Shown one piece after another: positions 22,693 through 34,539 of a stretch of DNA of 64,000 nt. Every line of letters starts with the position of its first letter. Position 1 is the first letter of the stretch. The notes beneath the pieces were generated by a model that was not told the origin of the DNA, did not search any database, and saw nothing but the letters and a program-made list of their open reading frames with translations. The stretch lies in assembly GCA_039583875.1 (NCBI GenBank), contig CM077162.1, positions 162,523,826 through 162,587,825 on the forward strand. Direction: 5' to 3'. This stretch comes from Platanthera guangdongensis (lineage: Eukaryota; Streptophyta; Magnoliopsida; Asparagales; Orchidaceae). Position numbers and translations under genes: made by a program.

Positions 22693-22899
22693 ATCCTCCC
22701 TTATTTGAATAAGTCAGAACCTCATATGACAAGAAGCATAAAAACATAAAATAATAATTAAACAAAAATGCACAGGGGATAAATTACTTCAGATTATATA
22801 TAATTGAACAAAAATATTAGAGTTTAACATTTAAGATAAATAACATGTAAATCCCAAAACAAATACAGTTCAACCCCCTAGTTTTTCAGGACTTAAAAT

Positions 22900-23530
22900 A
22901 GCTCTCCTGCAACATTTATCTTCTACCTCTGGAAGTAACTCAGTAGTTTGGGAATATATCTAGTAGGAGGAGGTCCATTTAGGCGATACCTTCTGTAAAT
23001 CCTTCTCTATGTGTCTTGCTTTTCATGTTTATCTCATTATGTTGAATTTTAGTACCACGAAGTGTTGATGTCATGCTTTCCAAAATTTTCCCATGGTATA
23101 AGATGTTACTTTTGGATATAGGGATCCATTCTTCATAACTAGGCATATTCTGGATTTCAATCCTCCTCCTATATCTAGCCAAAATAAACTCTTCTTGGCT
23201 CTGAACAACCTTCCTTTTCCTAGATGAAGATGCCTCCCCATAATCAGCTAGAAAAGAATACTCATAATCTTCCCATGCTTCTTTATAGTGTCCTGGAAGA
23301 TTGTAGTTATAATCAATAACTGGGTCAGTTGGTGAAATGTCTGGCTATGGAGAGTACTGCACTGGTTCTAGATTTAGAGTTGCTCTGGTGGCATTGGAGA
23401 TACAAATAGCCTGCTAAGCAAATTGTTGAGTATAGTCCTCTCACCCCTTTTTGATTTCTTCAAATGTGTGCTTGCAGATGGCTTCTTGAAAATAAGTTAT
23501 CTTTTGTTCCAACATATTTACTCCTAAGAC
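22900..23530 (-). pseudogene. Remnant of the 3' ORF of Sirevirus 3
   Basis: A minus-strand frame with at least two stops reads from about 23530 to 22979, including PSYEEWIPISKSNILYHG and a basic stretch (SSSRKRKVV). It lies just upstream of the polypurine tract, where Sireviruses carry an additional, envelope-position ORF. I see no catalytic motif and no convincing membrane segment. The upstream part is removed by the gypsy LTR that starts at 23537. Confidence 0.45.
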
Positions 23531-23536
23531 TATGAC

Positions 23537-24506
23537 TGTAATGCTCTGCCCATCACAAAAAATATAACAGAAGGTCCGACCGGGGCCCCATGCCATATTC
23601 CACGAACAGACGAGAGCGGTACAAAATTGCAATAACAAACATCATTGTATCCCGACGCAACCGCACTTCTAGCAGAAGCAAAGGAGTACCAATAGCCCAC
23701 AAGACTGAATATCCACAATATAAGAAAAAACTTTTGAATGATAGTTTACACAAATATTCAGTCTTAAGGCCTTACATGATTATACACATGAAAACGAGTG
23801 GTTTGCATACATCGGCACGCAGACTGACCACACATGAAAGCAGTAAACAAGCACTTCGACTTTCGAGGGCCAGCATAGCAAAAAAGGCTTCAGCTCGCTA
23901 CTTCCCGGTCGGAACGCCAGTACCTGCACAAGTCAAACCCACAAAGATGTGGCAAAACAAAGAAACAATCAATATTAGCTGCTACAATTGTAATGACCCC
24001 ATCCCATTCCCAAGGCGGTGGTACTCCTTCCTTACAAGCAAGTAGTATAATATTTTATATAATTGCACAACCATCACAGATATAGGCACGCACGACCACA
24101 CATCCAGTGCACTCAGGGCACATTGTTGGTGTACTGAAATTCAAGTCCCACCTCCATCCTAAGTGTTAATCACTTAGACGGTCATTGAGTTTTTTTTGTC
24201 AAGGCTACCTTGCCTTACGAACTCTCCCAAGATCAGAAGGTGCACCGAGGAGTGACCTCATCACCTACTAGCATGGGACACATTTGGACTAGCTTTACCC
24301 GTACTCAAATTGTCGACATCACACTAGCACAACGCGGGAACGGCTTCACCTCGGCCCGTTATCACAAACATAACAAATGTTATCTAATATGGTCGGCACT
24401 CAAGGCCACCAATCTAGGCACTGCATGCCTCACAACTTAACATGCCACTCATCTTGTCCCCAGGACCTGGGCTTGTAATCAAAAATCAACTCATTGGGAG
24501 CTATCA
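23537..24506 (-). repeat. Old gypsy LTR (E), first part
   Basis: It begins TGTAATGCTC on the plus strand, the inverted end of a ..GTTACA-type LTR. The reverse complement of 53100-53620 in element C aligns with it: the GGTCC.GCC.GGGCCCC motif at 23574, CTTTCGAGGGCC at 23863, and the GCAAAACAA..AC block at 23950. It is cut at 24506 by the family B element and resumes at 32071. Confidence 0.75.
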
Positions 24507-25775
24507 TGATGTATGCCTACACGTTGACACTGAAAAATCTATGGATTAACCACGATCGCTTCTCTACGATTCGAATTCGACACTCGCACAAAATTACATG
24601 CAGCGTACGCACCAAGCAATTATATCACTTTTATGCTAACGTACGGGTAGCCAAACTGTTTAGTATCAAATAGAGGTGATAGGCCAATATCCTTTCCGGC
24701 TAAAAGGACCCACCCGGTCCATTCGAGCGAAGGTTGTACCAAAAGAGATCTACCGAAAGTACGATTCGGAAAACGGTAGATCTCTCCCAACAAAAAGTTA
24801 CGAGGTTCTCCAAACCTTTGGAAAAATAATTCAATCAAGATAAACACAAAACCAATCGAGGAAACCACGATTAAATAACGATTGAAAATTCAACGCCAAG
24901 AATTTCCACCACAAGAATATCTAGCAAGGAATCACACGAAAGTAGAAATTTTCGTTACCCAAATCGGAATGGATGATTTCGATTATCTAACTTGGACCAC
25001 TCTTCAATCGGCTCCGCCAGAGTCACGCCGGATGGAGAGGAAGTTCGTCCGCCTTTGTCGCTTCACGCCTTGGTCATGATCCGTGCAAAGAGATTAAGAA
25101 AAAATGGTTTGGGCTAGTAGGGTGGAGGGATGACCAAAACTTGACTTGGAGGTGGTCAGATTTTTGGGCTTTGGGAGGTGGTCGGTTTTTGGATGGTGGT
25201 GGAGAGAGAATCGTGAGGGAACGGTTGGAGAGAGGAAAGGTGGCAGCAAAGGTTGAGGGAGAGAGGAGGCTTGGAGTTGGCGGCTTGGAAGGAAGAGTTT
25301 AGGGTTGGCCGAGAGGGAAGAGGAAGGAGGAGGGTGGAGGTGTGGTTGGAGGCTAGGAAGGAGGAGGCTAGGGTTGGACAAACTTTAGAAGAGAGAGGGA
25401 GGAGGAGAAAATTCTTTAGGAGGAGTTAGCGTTTTCAAATTCTCATTCAACTTGTCCAAATAAAAACATTACATGCCTATATATAGGCTTAATCATACTT
25501 TGGCTACATGCAGCCCAACATTAAAAATATAAACTCTAATATTTTTAAACCATAATCAAATAATCAAATGCTCCAAACAAATAACACAATAAATTCAAAT
25601 AATATTAAAATTATTCAACTAAATAGTATTATGTGGTCTTGCGCCGCGGGCGGCGGCTGTAGCGATGCTCCACACGATCACTATGGTGACACAAGTCATT
25701 TGTTGGAGATGGAGAAGGATCTTCCGCGAGCAAGCTTTCATCATCTTCAACATGTTGGGGGCCGTCGTCTCCATC
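24507..25775 (-). repeat. 3' LTR of family B element
   Basis: TG..CA ends. It aligns along its length with 30802-32065, including AT-rich 25530-25625 and a purine-rich 25130-25420 block. Confidence 0.92.
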
Positions 25776-25788
25776 AATCCTCACACAC
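25776..25788 (-). other. Polypurine tract of family B element
   Basis: On the minus strand GTGTGTGAGGAT directly precedes the LTR start TGATGG. The same place in the copy at 358-370 reads CGGGGGAGGAT. Confidence 0.7.
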
Positions 25789-27032
25789 TCGAAAGTACTC
25801 ATCACCGATGAGTGGTCCCGAAGGTACCGCCATAGAAAAGCATCATCTAAGAGAGCCACCTCCGATTCTGGAAGCCAATAGTCATCGTAGGCCGGACGAT
25901 CACACCAACAAATCATGTAGTTATGAACATCACCACTGGAGAGGAAAGCACTTCATCCTTGATGATCCTGTCTGGCAAAAAGTTTGTCCTGGAAAACCTG
26001 GGAAAAGCATTATGCAATAAAGGAGGAAATTTTCTTCATCAACAACCGACGTACCTCCATTGGAGACCGATGGAGAGAGTGATCCAGACACAAGCTCACC
26101 CCCCAACCCATTAGAAAATGTAGTGGAGCTAAACGAACAATTAGATAATTCAAGTGGCGGAGAAACATATGGCGTTAAATCAGAAACATTAAAAATAGGG
26201 GAAATACCCAATCAGTGGTTAACTCCAAAAGATATGCGTTTTCTCCTAATTTCTTTAAGATCTGAAAAGGTCCAGCTCGCCAATTTGCCAACTTTTTTAT
26301 AGTGCCCGAAGGCATCCGTTCAGGGACGAGACGCACCAAAACTAAATCGCCAACCTTAAAGTGAGATTCTATTTTATGTACGTTAGCATGAACTTGATAA
26401 GATGCATATTGTGTGGTTAGCGTTTCATTTATGTGCTTATACAAATTATGAATATGGGAGGCAAAATCCTGCGCAAATTGACTTGACTTATAAGATGGCG
26501 GTAACAGAATCAAGTCAAGTGGAACTGATGCTTTATATCCGTGCACGATCTCATTCGGAGACAAACCAGTGGACCAATTTTTGGAATTATTATACGCTAA
26601 CTGAGCATGAGGAAGGATAAGGTCCCATATACCCTTGTGGTCTCCCACAAGGCAACGTAGCAAACTACGTAAACTTTTGTTTACCACTTCTTTTTGCCCA
26701 TCCGTCTGAGGATGGTAGGCCGAAGAAACCAAAAGTTTGGTGCCCATAATCCTTCCCAAGGTTTTCCAAAAATAATTAGTAAATTTCACATCTCTATCTG
26801 TCACTATCGATTTTGGAACGCCCCGATGTCCAACTACTTCCTTAAAATATAATTTTGCAACATGTGACGTATCGTTGGTTTTATTACATGCAATAAAATA
26901 AGCCAGTTTGGAAAATCGATCTACTACTACCAGAATAGAATCATGACGTCTAAACATGACAGGCATGCCTTGAATAAAATCCATACTAACGTCTTCCCAG
27001 GGAATGGAAGGAATCAGAAGAGGGGTATAAAG
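25789..27032 (-). pseudogene. Family B integrase core and C terminus
   Basis: The minus-strand frame 26984-26175 carries the integrase core: MDFIQGMP with the first catalytic Asp, SIVTDRDVKFTNYFW with the second, and the Glu in the NEIVHGYK region, then SHFKVGDLVLVRL and a GPF.IL segment. Integrase inserts the cDNA into the chromosome. A single TGA at 27033-27035 separates this from the frame upstream. A frameshift near 26200 moves the tail (SPIFNVSDLTPYV) to another frame, and a third frame continues through the purine tract into the LTR. Confidence 0.85.
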
Positions 27033-28580
27033 TCACGCATTTGTTTTGTTACCCTTAGCTAATTGGCACGCTCGACAACTTCCCACGATTTTATTAACTA
27101 TTGATTTAAGACCTAGCCAATAAAACTTGTCTTCTACTAATGCGATGGTATTGTCACAGCCAAAGTGTCCACCTAACCCACTGCTATGCAATTCCCAAAC
27201 GATGAAATGACGTAGGGAAGAACGTGAAATACATAGCTTCGAATGATTGAATAAATAACTGTCACGAATATAAAAGGTCGAAATGGTCGTGGGCGAGTTG
27301 TCCTGAGTGGATAAATAGATTTCCTTGAAATCCGGACAATGGACATACTCATCCTTAATTCTATCAAACCCAATCACCTTAACTTCTAGCGTAGATAATA
27401 TTAACGATACATGACTAAGGGCGTCGGCTACACGGTTGAGAGTTCCCTTAAGGTATTTTATTATAAATGTGTACTCCTGAAGATAGGAGACCCATTTAGC
27501 ATGTCTTGGACTAACTTTAGTTTGGGAGTTAATAAATCTCAAAGCCTCATGATCAGATAAAATAACAAATTCCTTAGGAAGTAAGTAATGCCGCCAATGT
27601 TGGAGGCACCTAACGACCGCGCAAAACTCTCGATCATAATTAGAATAATTCAATTTTGGCCCCGCGAGTTTCTCACTGAAGTATCCAATAGGATGCCCTT
27701 CCTGACTCAATACACCACCAATACCAACTCCGGACGCATCACATGATAACTCAAAGACCTTATTAAAATCCGGTAATCGCAAAAGGGGAGCTTCCGACAT
27801 GCATGATTTAATTACTTGAAACGCTTTAGCGGCCGATTTCGTCCATGTAAAATCATCCTTTTTCACGCACTCTGTAATGGGGGCCACGATACTGCTAAAA
27901 TCTCTAATAAATCGGCGATAAAACGTAGCTAGACCGTGAAAACTCCGAACATCCCGAATATTGGCGGGCTCCAGCCAATCCTTAATGGCTTGGACCTTCT
28001 TAGGGTCTACATGTATGCCCTTCAAACTCACAATATCACCAAGGAACTCTACAGAAGACACATGAAAAGTACATTTTTTTAATATTAATGAATAATATCT
28101 CTGACCTCAACGTGGTAAGGATAATCTTCAAATGTGACTTATGATCGATCGTAGAAGTACTAAAAACAAGAATATCATCAAAGTACACTACTATGAATTT
28201 TCCTATATAAGGTTAGAAGTCGTGAGTCATCATCTTAGAAAACGTGCTCGGGGCATTGGAAAGCCCAAATGACATAACTAACCACTCGTAGAGCCCTTCC
28301 TTAGATTTAAAGGCAGTCTTCCATTCATCACCTTCCCTAATTCAGATCTGATTGTAGCCACTCCTAAGATCCAATTTCGAGAAAATCGTGGCACTAGATA
28401 ACATGTACAACAAATCGTCCAAGCGAGGGATGAGAAATCGATATTTAATAGTAATTTTATTTATGACTCTACTATCCACACACATCCTCCGAGAGTCGTC
28501 TTTCTTGGGGGCAAGTAAGGCGGGTACGACACACAGACTCTTGCTATGACGGATGACCCATTTTGTAATAAATCTAAAAT
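27033..28580 (-). pseudogene. Family B reverse transcriptase, RNase H and integrase zinc domain
   Basis: The minus-strand frame 28061-27033 (342 residues) covers the RT thumb (VEFLGDIVS.KGI), RNase H (LSCDASGVGIGGVLSQ, with DREF and SDHEALRF) and the integrase HHCC finger (ending CRACQLAKG). The RT palm lies in 28530-28062 in other frames: [22 protein letters not shown] and the catalytic YFDDIL near 28190. That palm has at least two stops and a frameshift. Order and spacing are normal for Ty3/gypsy pol. Confidence 0.88.
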
Positions 28581-29300
28581 TTAGGCGTGTAACTCTGAGT
28601 GTACGGAAGGGTTTAACCGATAGTGAGGAAGGTTGGGTAATGAGGAACCCATGATGAAATCTATGGCATGCTGGATGTCCTGCATGGGGGGTAACTCGGA
28701 CGGTAGCTCGTCCAGATACACATCCTTAAACTCTTCTAAGAGTTTCCTCAACGCCGGTGGTAAACTCTCAAATGACGACACATCTTTCTTAATTTGCAAA
28801 CAAACTAACACATACATGACACCATCCATAAAGGTACTACACGCAAGTTCCTTCTTACCTATCAGACTTAACGCTTTCTTTTCGACCAGGACAATCATAT
28901 CCTTAGAGGGGATCAAAGGATCTTTAGGCAGAGTGGGTTTTAAAATTATTGTCTTGTCATTAAATTTAAGCTCATAAGTGTTAGCTCGACCAAAGTGGGT
29001 AACATCATGATCATAAAGCCATGGACGACCTAATAAAACATGACAAGCATCCATATGAATGATGTCACACTAAATATTTTCAGAATAAGCTTTGATGGTA
29101 AGGGGTACGAAACAACGCTTTGACACTGGGAGGGATGACTTATCTACCCATGCCACCTTATAAGGTTGAGGGTGCGGCTCAGTAACTAAAGACATTCGGG
29201 TCACCACAGTTTTAGAAATGACATTTATACAGCTACCACTATCGATGATCAACCTACACCATTTCTCTCCACTCTTAAAATTCAATGAAAAAATATTCAT
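28581..29300 (-). pseudogene. Family B protease and start of RT
   Basis: The frame has LIIDSGSCINVIS, the protease active site (DSG, near 29245), then a single stop at 29070-29072, then HVLLGRPWLYDHDV, the GRPW motif after the flap. Further on, [15 protein letters not shown] marks the linker to RT. The two halves are in the same frame. Confidence 0.82.
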
Positions 29301-29321
29301 CCTATTCCAGTCATCTAATGC

Positions 29322-30470
29322 TCATGAAGTCGCCAGAATACACCTCATGTCCATCATATGGGATTCATCCTCCATATCGCTAGGCACTCCTTCCGACTCG
29401 GTATCCTCTCCTGCCTCATAAATCAAGTCGTCTGACTCACATATGGAATCTAATAGGGCTAAGGGCTTGAGCTTAGTAGGACACTTACTAGCATAGTGAC
29501 CTTGAATCCTGCAAGCGAAACAGGTGGCATTCGTTTTGTTGACCCTTCCTACAGGGACTCTCTCACTCGTTGGGTTTCTACTATTCTTGGCAGTCACAAC
29601 TATGGAGCTCGAGTCGGTGGACCGGAACTTTCCCTTATCCTTATAGGTGGAAGTGGGAGGTGGTCCTAAGATGGACGTTCCCTTCTGAAACGAGCGATAT
29701 TTATTTTTATGTACGTCGTGCTTCTCAATATCTAATGCAGCGTTAAAAGTGATGTGTAGGTCGGTGTGACCATAACGCAGTAAGTTTCCCTGGATGTCGG
29801 GGTTTAACCCCTTACGAAACCTAGAGAGGGTGACTTCGGGCATCTCTTTCACGCCACATCTAACCATCATGTCCTTAAGTAGACTCATATACTCAGAAAC
29901 CGACCGATTCCCCTTGCTTAAGAGTAGCCAAATCATCAAACATCTATGTTCGATGGTACGTGGGGACGTAATGCTCCGTCAGCAAGGCCTTCATGTCTGT
30001 CCAAACAATTGGTAACTCGCCATTCTCGACTCTCAGTCGTTGCTCCTCATTCAGCCAAAATATCTTAGCCATACCCAAAAATTTCATTCTCGCCACTCGC
30101 ACCTTATCCGCGTCATTCAGATTGTACCACTCGAAGTAGCACTCTATCTCCATAACTCAGTCTTGGAAAACTTGGGGTTCTCCCAATCCATCGTATGATG
30201 GGGGTTTGACCCGGACGGCCCTAGTAATATCAAACTCGTACGATGCTCGCGGAACTTGTTCATTATTATTGTTTAGGTTAGGGTGAATAGTTCCTTCCGC
30301 GCGTTGGTTTGCGGGTTGATTACGGGGAGCCGCGATACTTATTCTCAGCTCGTGAAGTGTCTCCCTAATAGCCGTCAGTTGTTTAGTGAATCCTGGCAGA
30401 GTTCCTCAAGTGCTGTGAGACCATGACCCTCATCCCATTCGTCCTCCATATTGGAAGAAGACAGGGAATA
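29322..30470 (-). pseudogene. Family B gag
   Basis: The capsid part reads VKPPSYDGLGEP, then ECYFEWYNL, ARMKFLGMAKIFW and later VSEYM..LKDMMVRCG. This is the typical Ty3/gypsy gag core. A CCHC zinc knuckle, CFACRIQGHYASKC, lies at about 29480-29522. Stops near 30157 and 29942 and a frameshift around 30380 break it. The likely start is near 30470-30450 (MEYSLSSSN). Confidence 0.8.
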
Positions 30471-30786
30471 CTCCATACCTAATCGAGTGCGCATGCAACT
30501 AAATAGTAGTCTGGTCTAAAGAAAAAGACAATGAAAGAATTGTTTCCGCTTACTATCTAGGGAAAAAAATATATTTTTTATTTTCTTAATGACAATAAAT
30601 TAAAGACTATTAAAAAAAATTTTGTGACTTTTTTGCAGAAAAAATAAGAATTTTAGGTCGCTATTGGCAGACCAGGGAAATTTTTTTTATATATAATTTT
30701 GACATAACGACATGCAATACAAAAGTGCGTGTCGACGTGTACGGCAAGAGGGGGATGGTTCCAATTGAGAAATTGACGTGAACCTC

Positions 30787-30798
30787 CCTTTGATACCA
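30787..30798 (-). other. Primer-binding site of family B element
   Basis: TGGTATCAAAGG on the minus strand, 3 nt after the LTR end. It matches the 3' end of initiator-Met tRNA for the first 8 bases. Confidence 0.8.
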
Positions 30799-30801
30799 AA
30801 T

Positions 30802-32065
30802 TGATGTAGGCATACACGTTGACACATGAAAATCTACGGATTAACCACGATCGCTTCTCTACGATTCGAATTCGACACTAGCACAAAATTCCACGTAGCG
30901 CACACACCAAGCAATTATATCACTTTTATGCTAACGTACGGGTAGCCAAACCGTTTAGTATTGAATAGAGGTGATAGACCAATATCCTTTCCGGCTAAAA
31001 GGACACACCCGGTCTGTTCGAGAGAAGGTTGTCCCAAAAGAGATCTACCAAATGTACGATTCAGAAAACGGTAGATCTCTCCCAACAAAATGTTACGAGT
31101 TTCGCCAAACCTTTCGAAAAATAATTCAATCAAGATAAACACAGATCCAATCGAGGAAACCACGATTAAATAACGATTCAAAATTCAACGCCAAAAATTT
31201 TCACCATAAGAATATCTAGGAAGGAATCACACGAGAGTAGAAATTTTTGTTACCCAAACGGAATGGATGATTCTGATTATCTAACTTGGACCGCTCTCCA
31301 ATCGGCTCCGCCGGATGGAGAGGAAGTTCGTCCGCCTTTGTTGCTTCACGCCTTGGTCGGGATCCGTGTAAAGAGATTACGAGAATGGTTTGGGCTAGTA
31401 GGGTGGAGGGATCGCCGAAACTTGACTTGGTCGTGGTCGGAATTTTGGGCTTTGGGAGGTGGTGGATTTTTGGATGGTGGCGGAGAGAGAACCGTGAGGG
31501 AAGCGTTGTAGAGAGGAAAGGTGGTGGCAAAGGTTGAGGGAGAGAGGAGGCTTGGAGTTGGCGGCTTGGAAGGAAGAGGCTAGGGTTGGCTGAGAGGGAA
31601 GAGGAAGGAGGAGGGTGGAGGTGTGGTTGGCGGCTAGGAAGGAGGAGGCTAGGGTTGGCCGAAATTTAGAAGAGAGGGAGGAGGAGAAAATTCTTTAGGA
31701 GGAGTTAGGATTTTCAAATTCTCATTTAACTTGTCCAAATGAGAACATTACATGCCTATATATAGGCTTACATCATACTTTGGCTACATGCAGCCCAACA
31801 TTAAAAATATAAACTCTAATGTTTTAAAACCATAATGAAATAATCAAATGCTCCAAACAAATAACACAATAAATTCAAATAATGTTAAAATTATTCAACT
31901 AAATAATATTATGTGGTCTTGCGCCGCGGGCGGAGGTTGTAGCGACGCAGCCGACGCTCCACACAATCACCATGGCGACACAAGTCTTTTGTTGGAGACG
32001 GAGAAGGATCTTCCGAGAGCAAGCCTTCATCATCTTCAACATGTTGGGGGCAGTCATCTCCATCA
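30802..32065 (-). repeat. 5' LTR of family B element
   Basis: TG..CA ends, followed by TATCA. It differs from the left LTR by scattered substitutions and small indels, for example an extra CAGCCGA-type insertion near 31948. Confidence 0.92.
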
Positions 32066-32070
32066 TATCA

Positions 32071-32347
32071 CAAGTGGTAGCCACTATATTCGCGCGATAT
32101 TGACAGAACCAAAAATTTGTCTCAAGTTCGGATTCATGCCCAGAACATTCATCTACACACTGGTCTCTGCTAGCAGCACCATTGCCAGCGATATCGCTAT
32201 CACGGGTGATAACAACATACCATCGTTTCCGTTGCAAACTACGGTGTTTCCTGGAGACACCATACAGTACTTCTGCAATAACCTACAGTATCCCAAAAAC
32301 TTCAAAATCTATTTATTTTCCATAGAGTCTTCTCCGGCACACAATTC
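32071..32347 (-). repeat. Old gypsy LTR (E), second part
   Basis: This resumes the LTR begun at 23537. Its reverse complement near 32315-32340 (GTGCCGGAGAAGACTC) matches ATGCCGGAGAAGACTC at 52552 in element C. It stops at 32347 where a new LTR starts. Confidence 0.6.
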
Positions 32348-32980
32348 TGTAATGTCCCATTTTGAACTAGACCCGTCGTGCGTGTTTTGTGTCACCTTGG
32401 GTGGCTTAGGCCCGATATGAAAGTTTGGGAGAGAGAGCCCAAGGTCACGGTGGTGGTTGGTAGGTCCAGATGGTCAAGTAAACTCGACAAATCATCAAGT
32501 GGACTAGACGAATCGTCGAGTGATCTCGATGAATAATCGAGCGAACGGAATGAATAAAGTAATTGAGTGGACCCGACGAACCGTTGAGTGTTCCTCGATG
32601 AATCGTTGAGTGAACTCGACGAACGTCGAGTGAACTCGACAAATGGGATGGTCGGGTGAACTCGACAAACCGTCGAGTGTCACTCGACGAAGGGTCGAGT
32701 AAACATGATGAATGGTCGAGTAAACACGACGAATGGTCGAGTGAACTCAACGGGTGGAACGGTCGAGTGACCTCGACGAATCGTCGAGTGATCTCGACAA
32801 ATGAACTTGATGTCGAATTCAGGTGCGATGTCTTATTATTTGTGGCCGGGGAAGAAGTATGGGCCGATCTAGAACCGGAAAGTCTTCAGGGACTCGTGTG
32901 AGCGTCGCATTAATTGCTCTTGTCACCTCCAAAATCTTATTTTATGTTATAATCATGTTTGGTCAAATAGGGGGGTGACA
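32348..32980 (+). repeat. 5' LTR of gypsy element F
   Basis: It starts TGTAATGTCCCATT and ends AGGGGGGTGACA. It contains about 380 bp (32450-32830) of GTCGAGT..ACTCGACGA modules. A weak primer site (TGGTATGGG, 32983-32991) follows, which keeps only the first six bases of the Met-tRNA pattern. Confidence 0.65.
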
Positions 32981-33215
32981 CATGGTATGGGTGGTCATTC
33001 CAAAAGCCTGGGAAGTTGTCAGCCCTACTTCTCTCACCTCAAGACCATTGACCTTGAGTTTATTTTCATTATCCGAGAGCGTCGTTTCCTACGGAATCTA
33101 CCTTTCTCCGTGGAAGAATGAAGCTTGGAGCAGGTGACCAGAAACAGAATGCCACCACTGTTATGTCACCAAGGAGAAGAACTCGATCCACGTTCGCAAA
33201 CCAGGTGATCTTCTT
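32981..33215 (+). pseudogene. Leader and gag N-terminal stub of gypsy element F
   Basis: The leader has the CAGGTGACCAGAA block, also found at the start of gag in element C (53853). An ATG at 33163 opens MSPRRRTRSTFANQ, a basic N terminus of the type seen in Tekay-like gag. The match ends within about 50 bp, and no capsid or pol part follows, so the element is truncated. Confidence 0.5.
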
Positions 33216-34534
33216 ACTCTCTCCCTTAGTGCTAGATCTTTAGATCGAAAATTGGGAGAGACATCAGGCTCAAAAGAGCTTGATTTTGGTGAGTTAATTG
33301 AGTTTTCTAGGAAGAGACCATGCTAGAACTTCCGTTCTAGGGCATCGATCACCACAAAAATATCTTCGATCATTTCCTCTCTTCATTACAAAGATGGCAA
33401 ACTTGATTTTGTGAAGAACAGTGGTCTAAAGAGGGAGAAAGTGAGGAGATAAGTTGAACGCATCTTGTGCTTGGTTGGAGGAAGAAGATGAATAGATGAC
33501 GTACATATTGTCTTTAAGATTCGTGCAAAAACTCTACTTTATCAATAGACAGAAAATCTGTTTTGTACGCGTGACGGACTTCAAGCCTAATTTTAGGCAT
33601 GATACGTCAGATTCAGGTCTTGGGCTCAATATGAAAGTTGTAGCCCATGGAAAGATATTTCCAACGAGTAGTTGCACATTTTCTGGGGAGCTCTGTAGCT
33701 CTCTAAAAGTTAGTTCGAAATTACTATCTTGAAATTAATTAACTTATAAGTGCAGGACAGATTCTGTCCAGGTTTGCGCAGCCATATTCAAACCAGATTT
33801 TAGGCATGATAGACTTAGATCTGGACCTGTGACTTCACATAAAATTTTAGTCCTTCAAAATACCTTTTCAGAATGTGGTTAAACTTAATTTTTGGTGGTC
33901 TGTAACTCCGGGAAACCTAGTTTCTGTAAACCGTGTCATAAATGTACAGATTTTGATGTTTCATGAATTTCTCTAAAATTGTTTATCGGAAGCTTTGGAA
34001 AATTAGTAGATAAATGCTTGATGACAATGCAGACACCCCTATCATGATTATTCGAATGAGCTTGAATTTTGTGTAAATGCTCAAAATGCTAATCATGGCA
34101 TGTGGTAAAACATTTTCAGGGGATTTGGGTTGATATAACCACTTAATTAATCACTGGTTTGGTGACTTGTGGGTAATTGCATGATATGTTGTATCCTAGA
34201 TTGTATTATGCATGGACGCAGTTGGAGGTCCTTGGTAGCTTCTCGGCTCGTTGGTACATGAGGATTGAATGGTGTGCATGTCGTTACACAGTTGTTGAAT
34301 GATCCTGGTTTGAGGAATACTTGTGGCAGGTCTACGGTCTTACCGATTGTCACATCGATGAAAGTTGGCAGTGTTGGGAATATTGCCCTCAATGTTCACT
34401 AGATTTGATTTGAAGAGCCATCACCATCAATACTAAGAGCATAGTTGTATTTGATGTTGTTTAAGCTCATTATGTGTAGGATGTTCCTTGGAATAAGTTT
34501 AGACATGTTGTCTAAGGGGTTGTGGTAGGTGGTC
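33216..34534. other. No recognisable gene
   Basis: The sequence repeats short phrases typical of non-coding LTR or leader DNA (for example TTTTAGGCATGATA at 33591 and 33801). Open frames are short and without motifs. It is the target in which element D inserted. Confidence 0.4.
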
Positions 34535-34539
34535 ATAAG

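Larger units (their letters stand above)
24507..32065 (-). mobile_element. Complete gypsy family B retrotransposon (chromovirus, possibly CRM/Galadriel-like)
   Basis: It has two LTRs of 1269 and 1264 bp, TATCA on both sides (24502-24506 and 32066-32070), a Met-tRNA primer site beside the right LTR and a purine tract beside the left one. On the minus strand the order is gag, protease, RT, RNase H, integrase. Several stops and frameshifts make it non-autonomous. I see no chromodomain at the integrase C terminus; the tail instead continues toward the LTR, as in CRM-type elements. It inserted in the old LTR E. Confidence 0.92.

Noticed and set aside
33496..33732. 78-codon plus-strand frame as a gene
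   Set aside because: Repeated phrases (TTTTAGGCATGATA) appear nearby out of frame, and there is no motif; more likely non-coding repeat.
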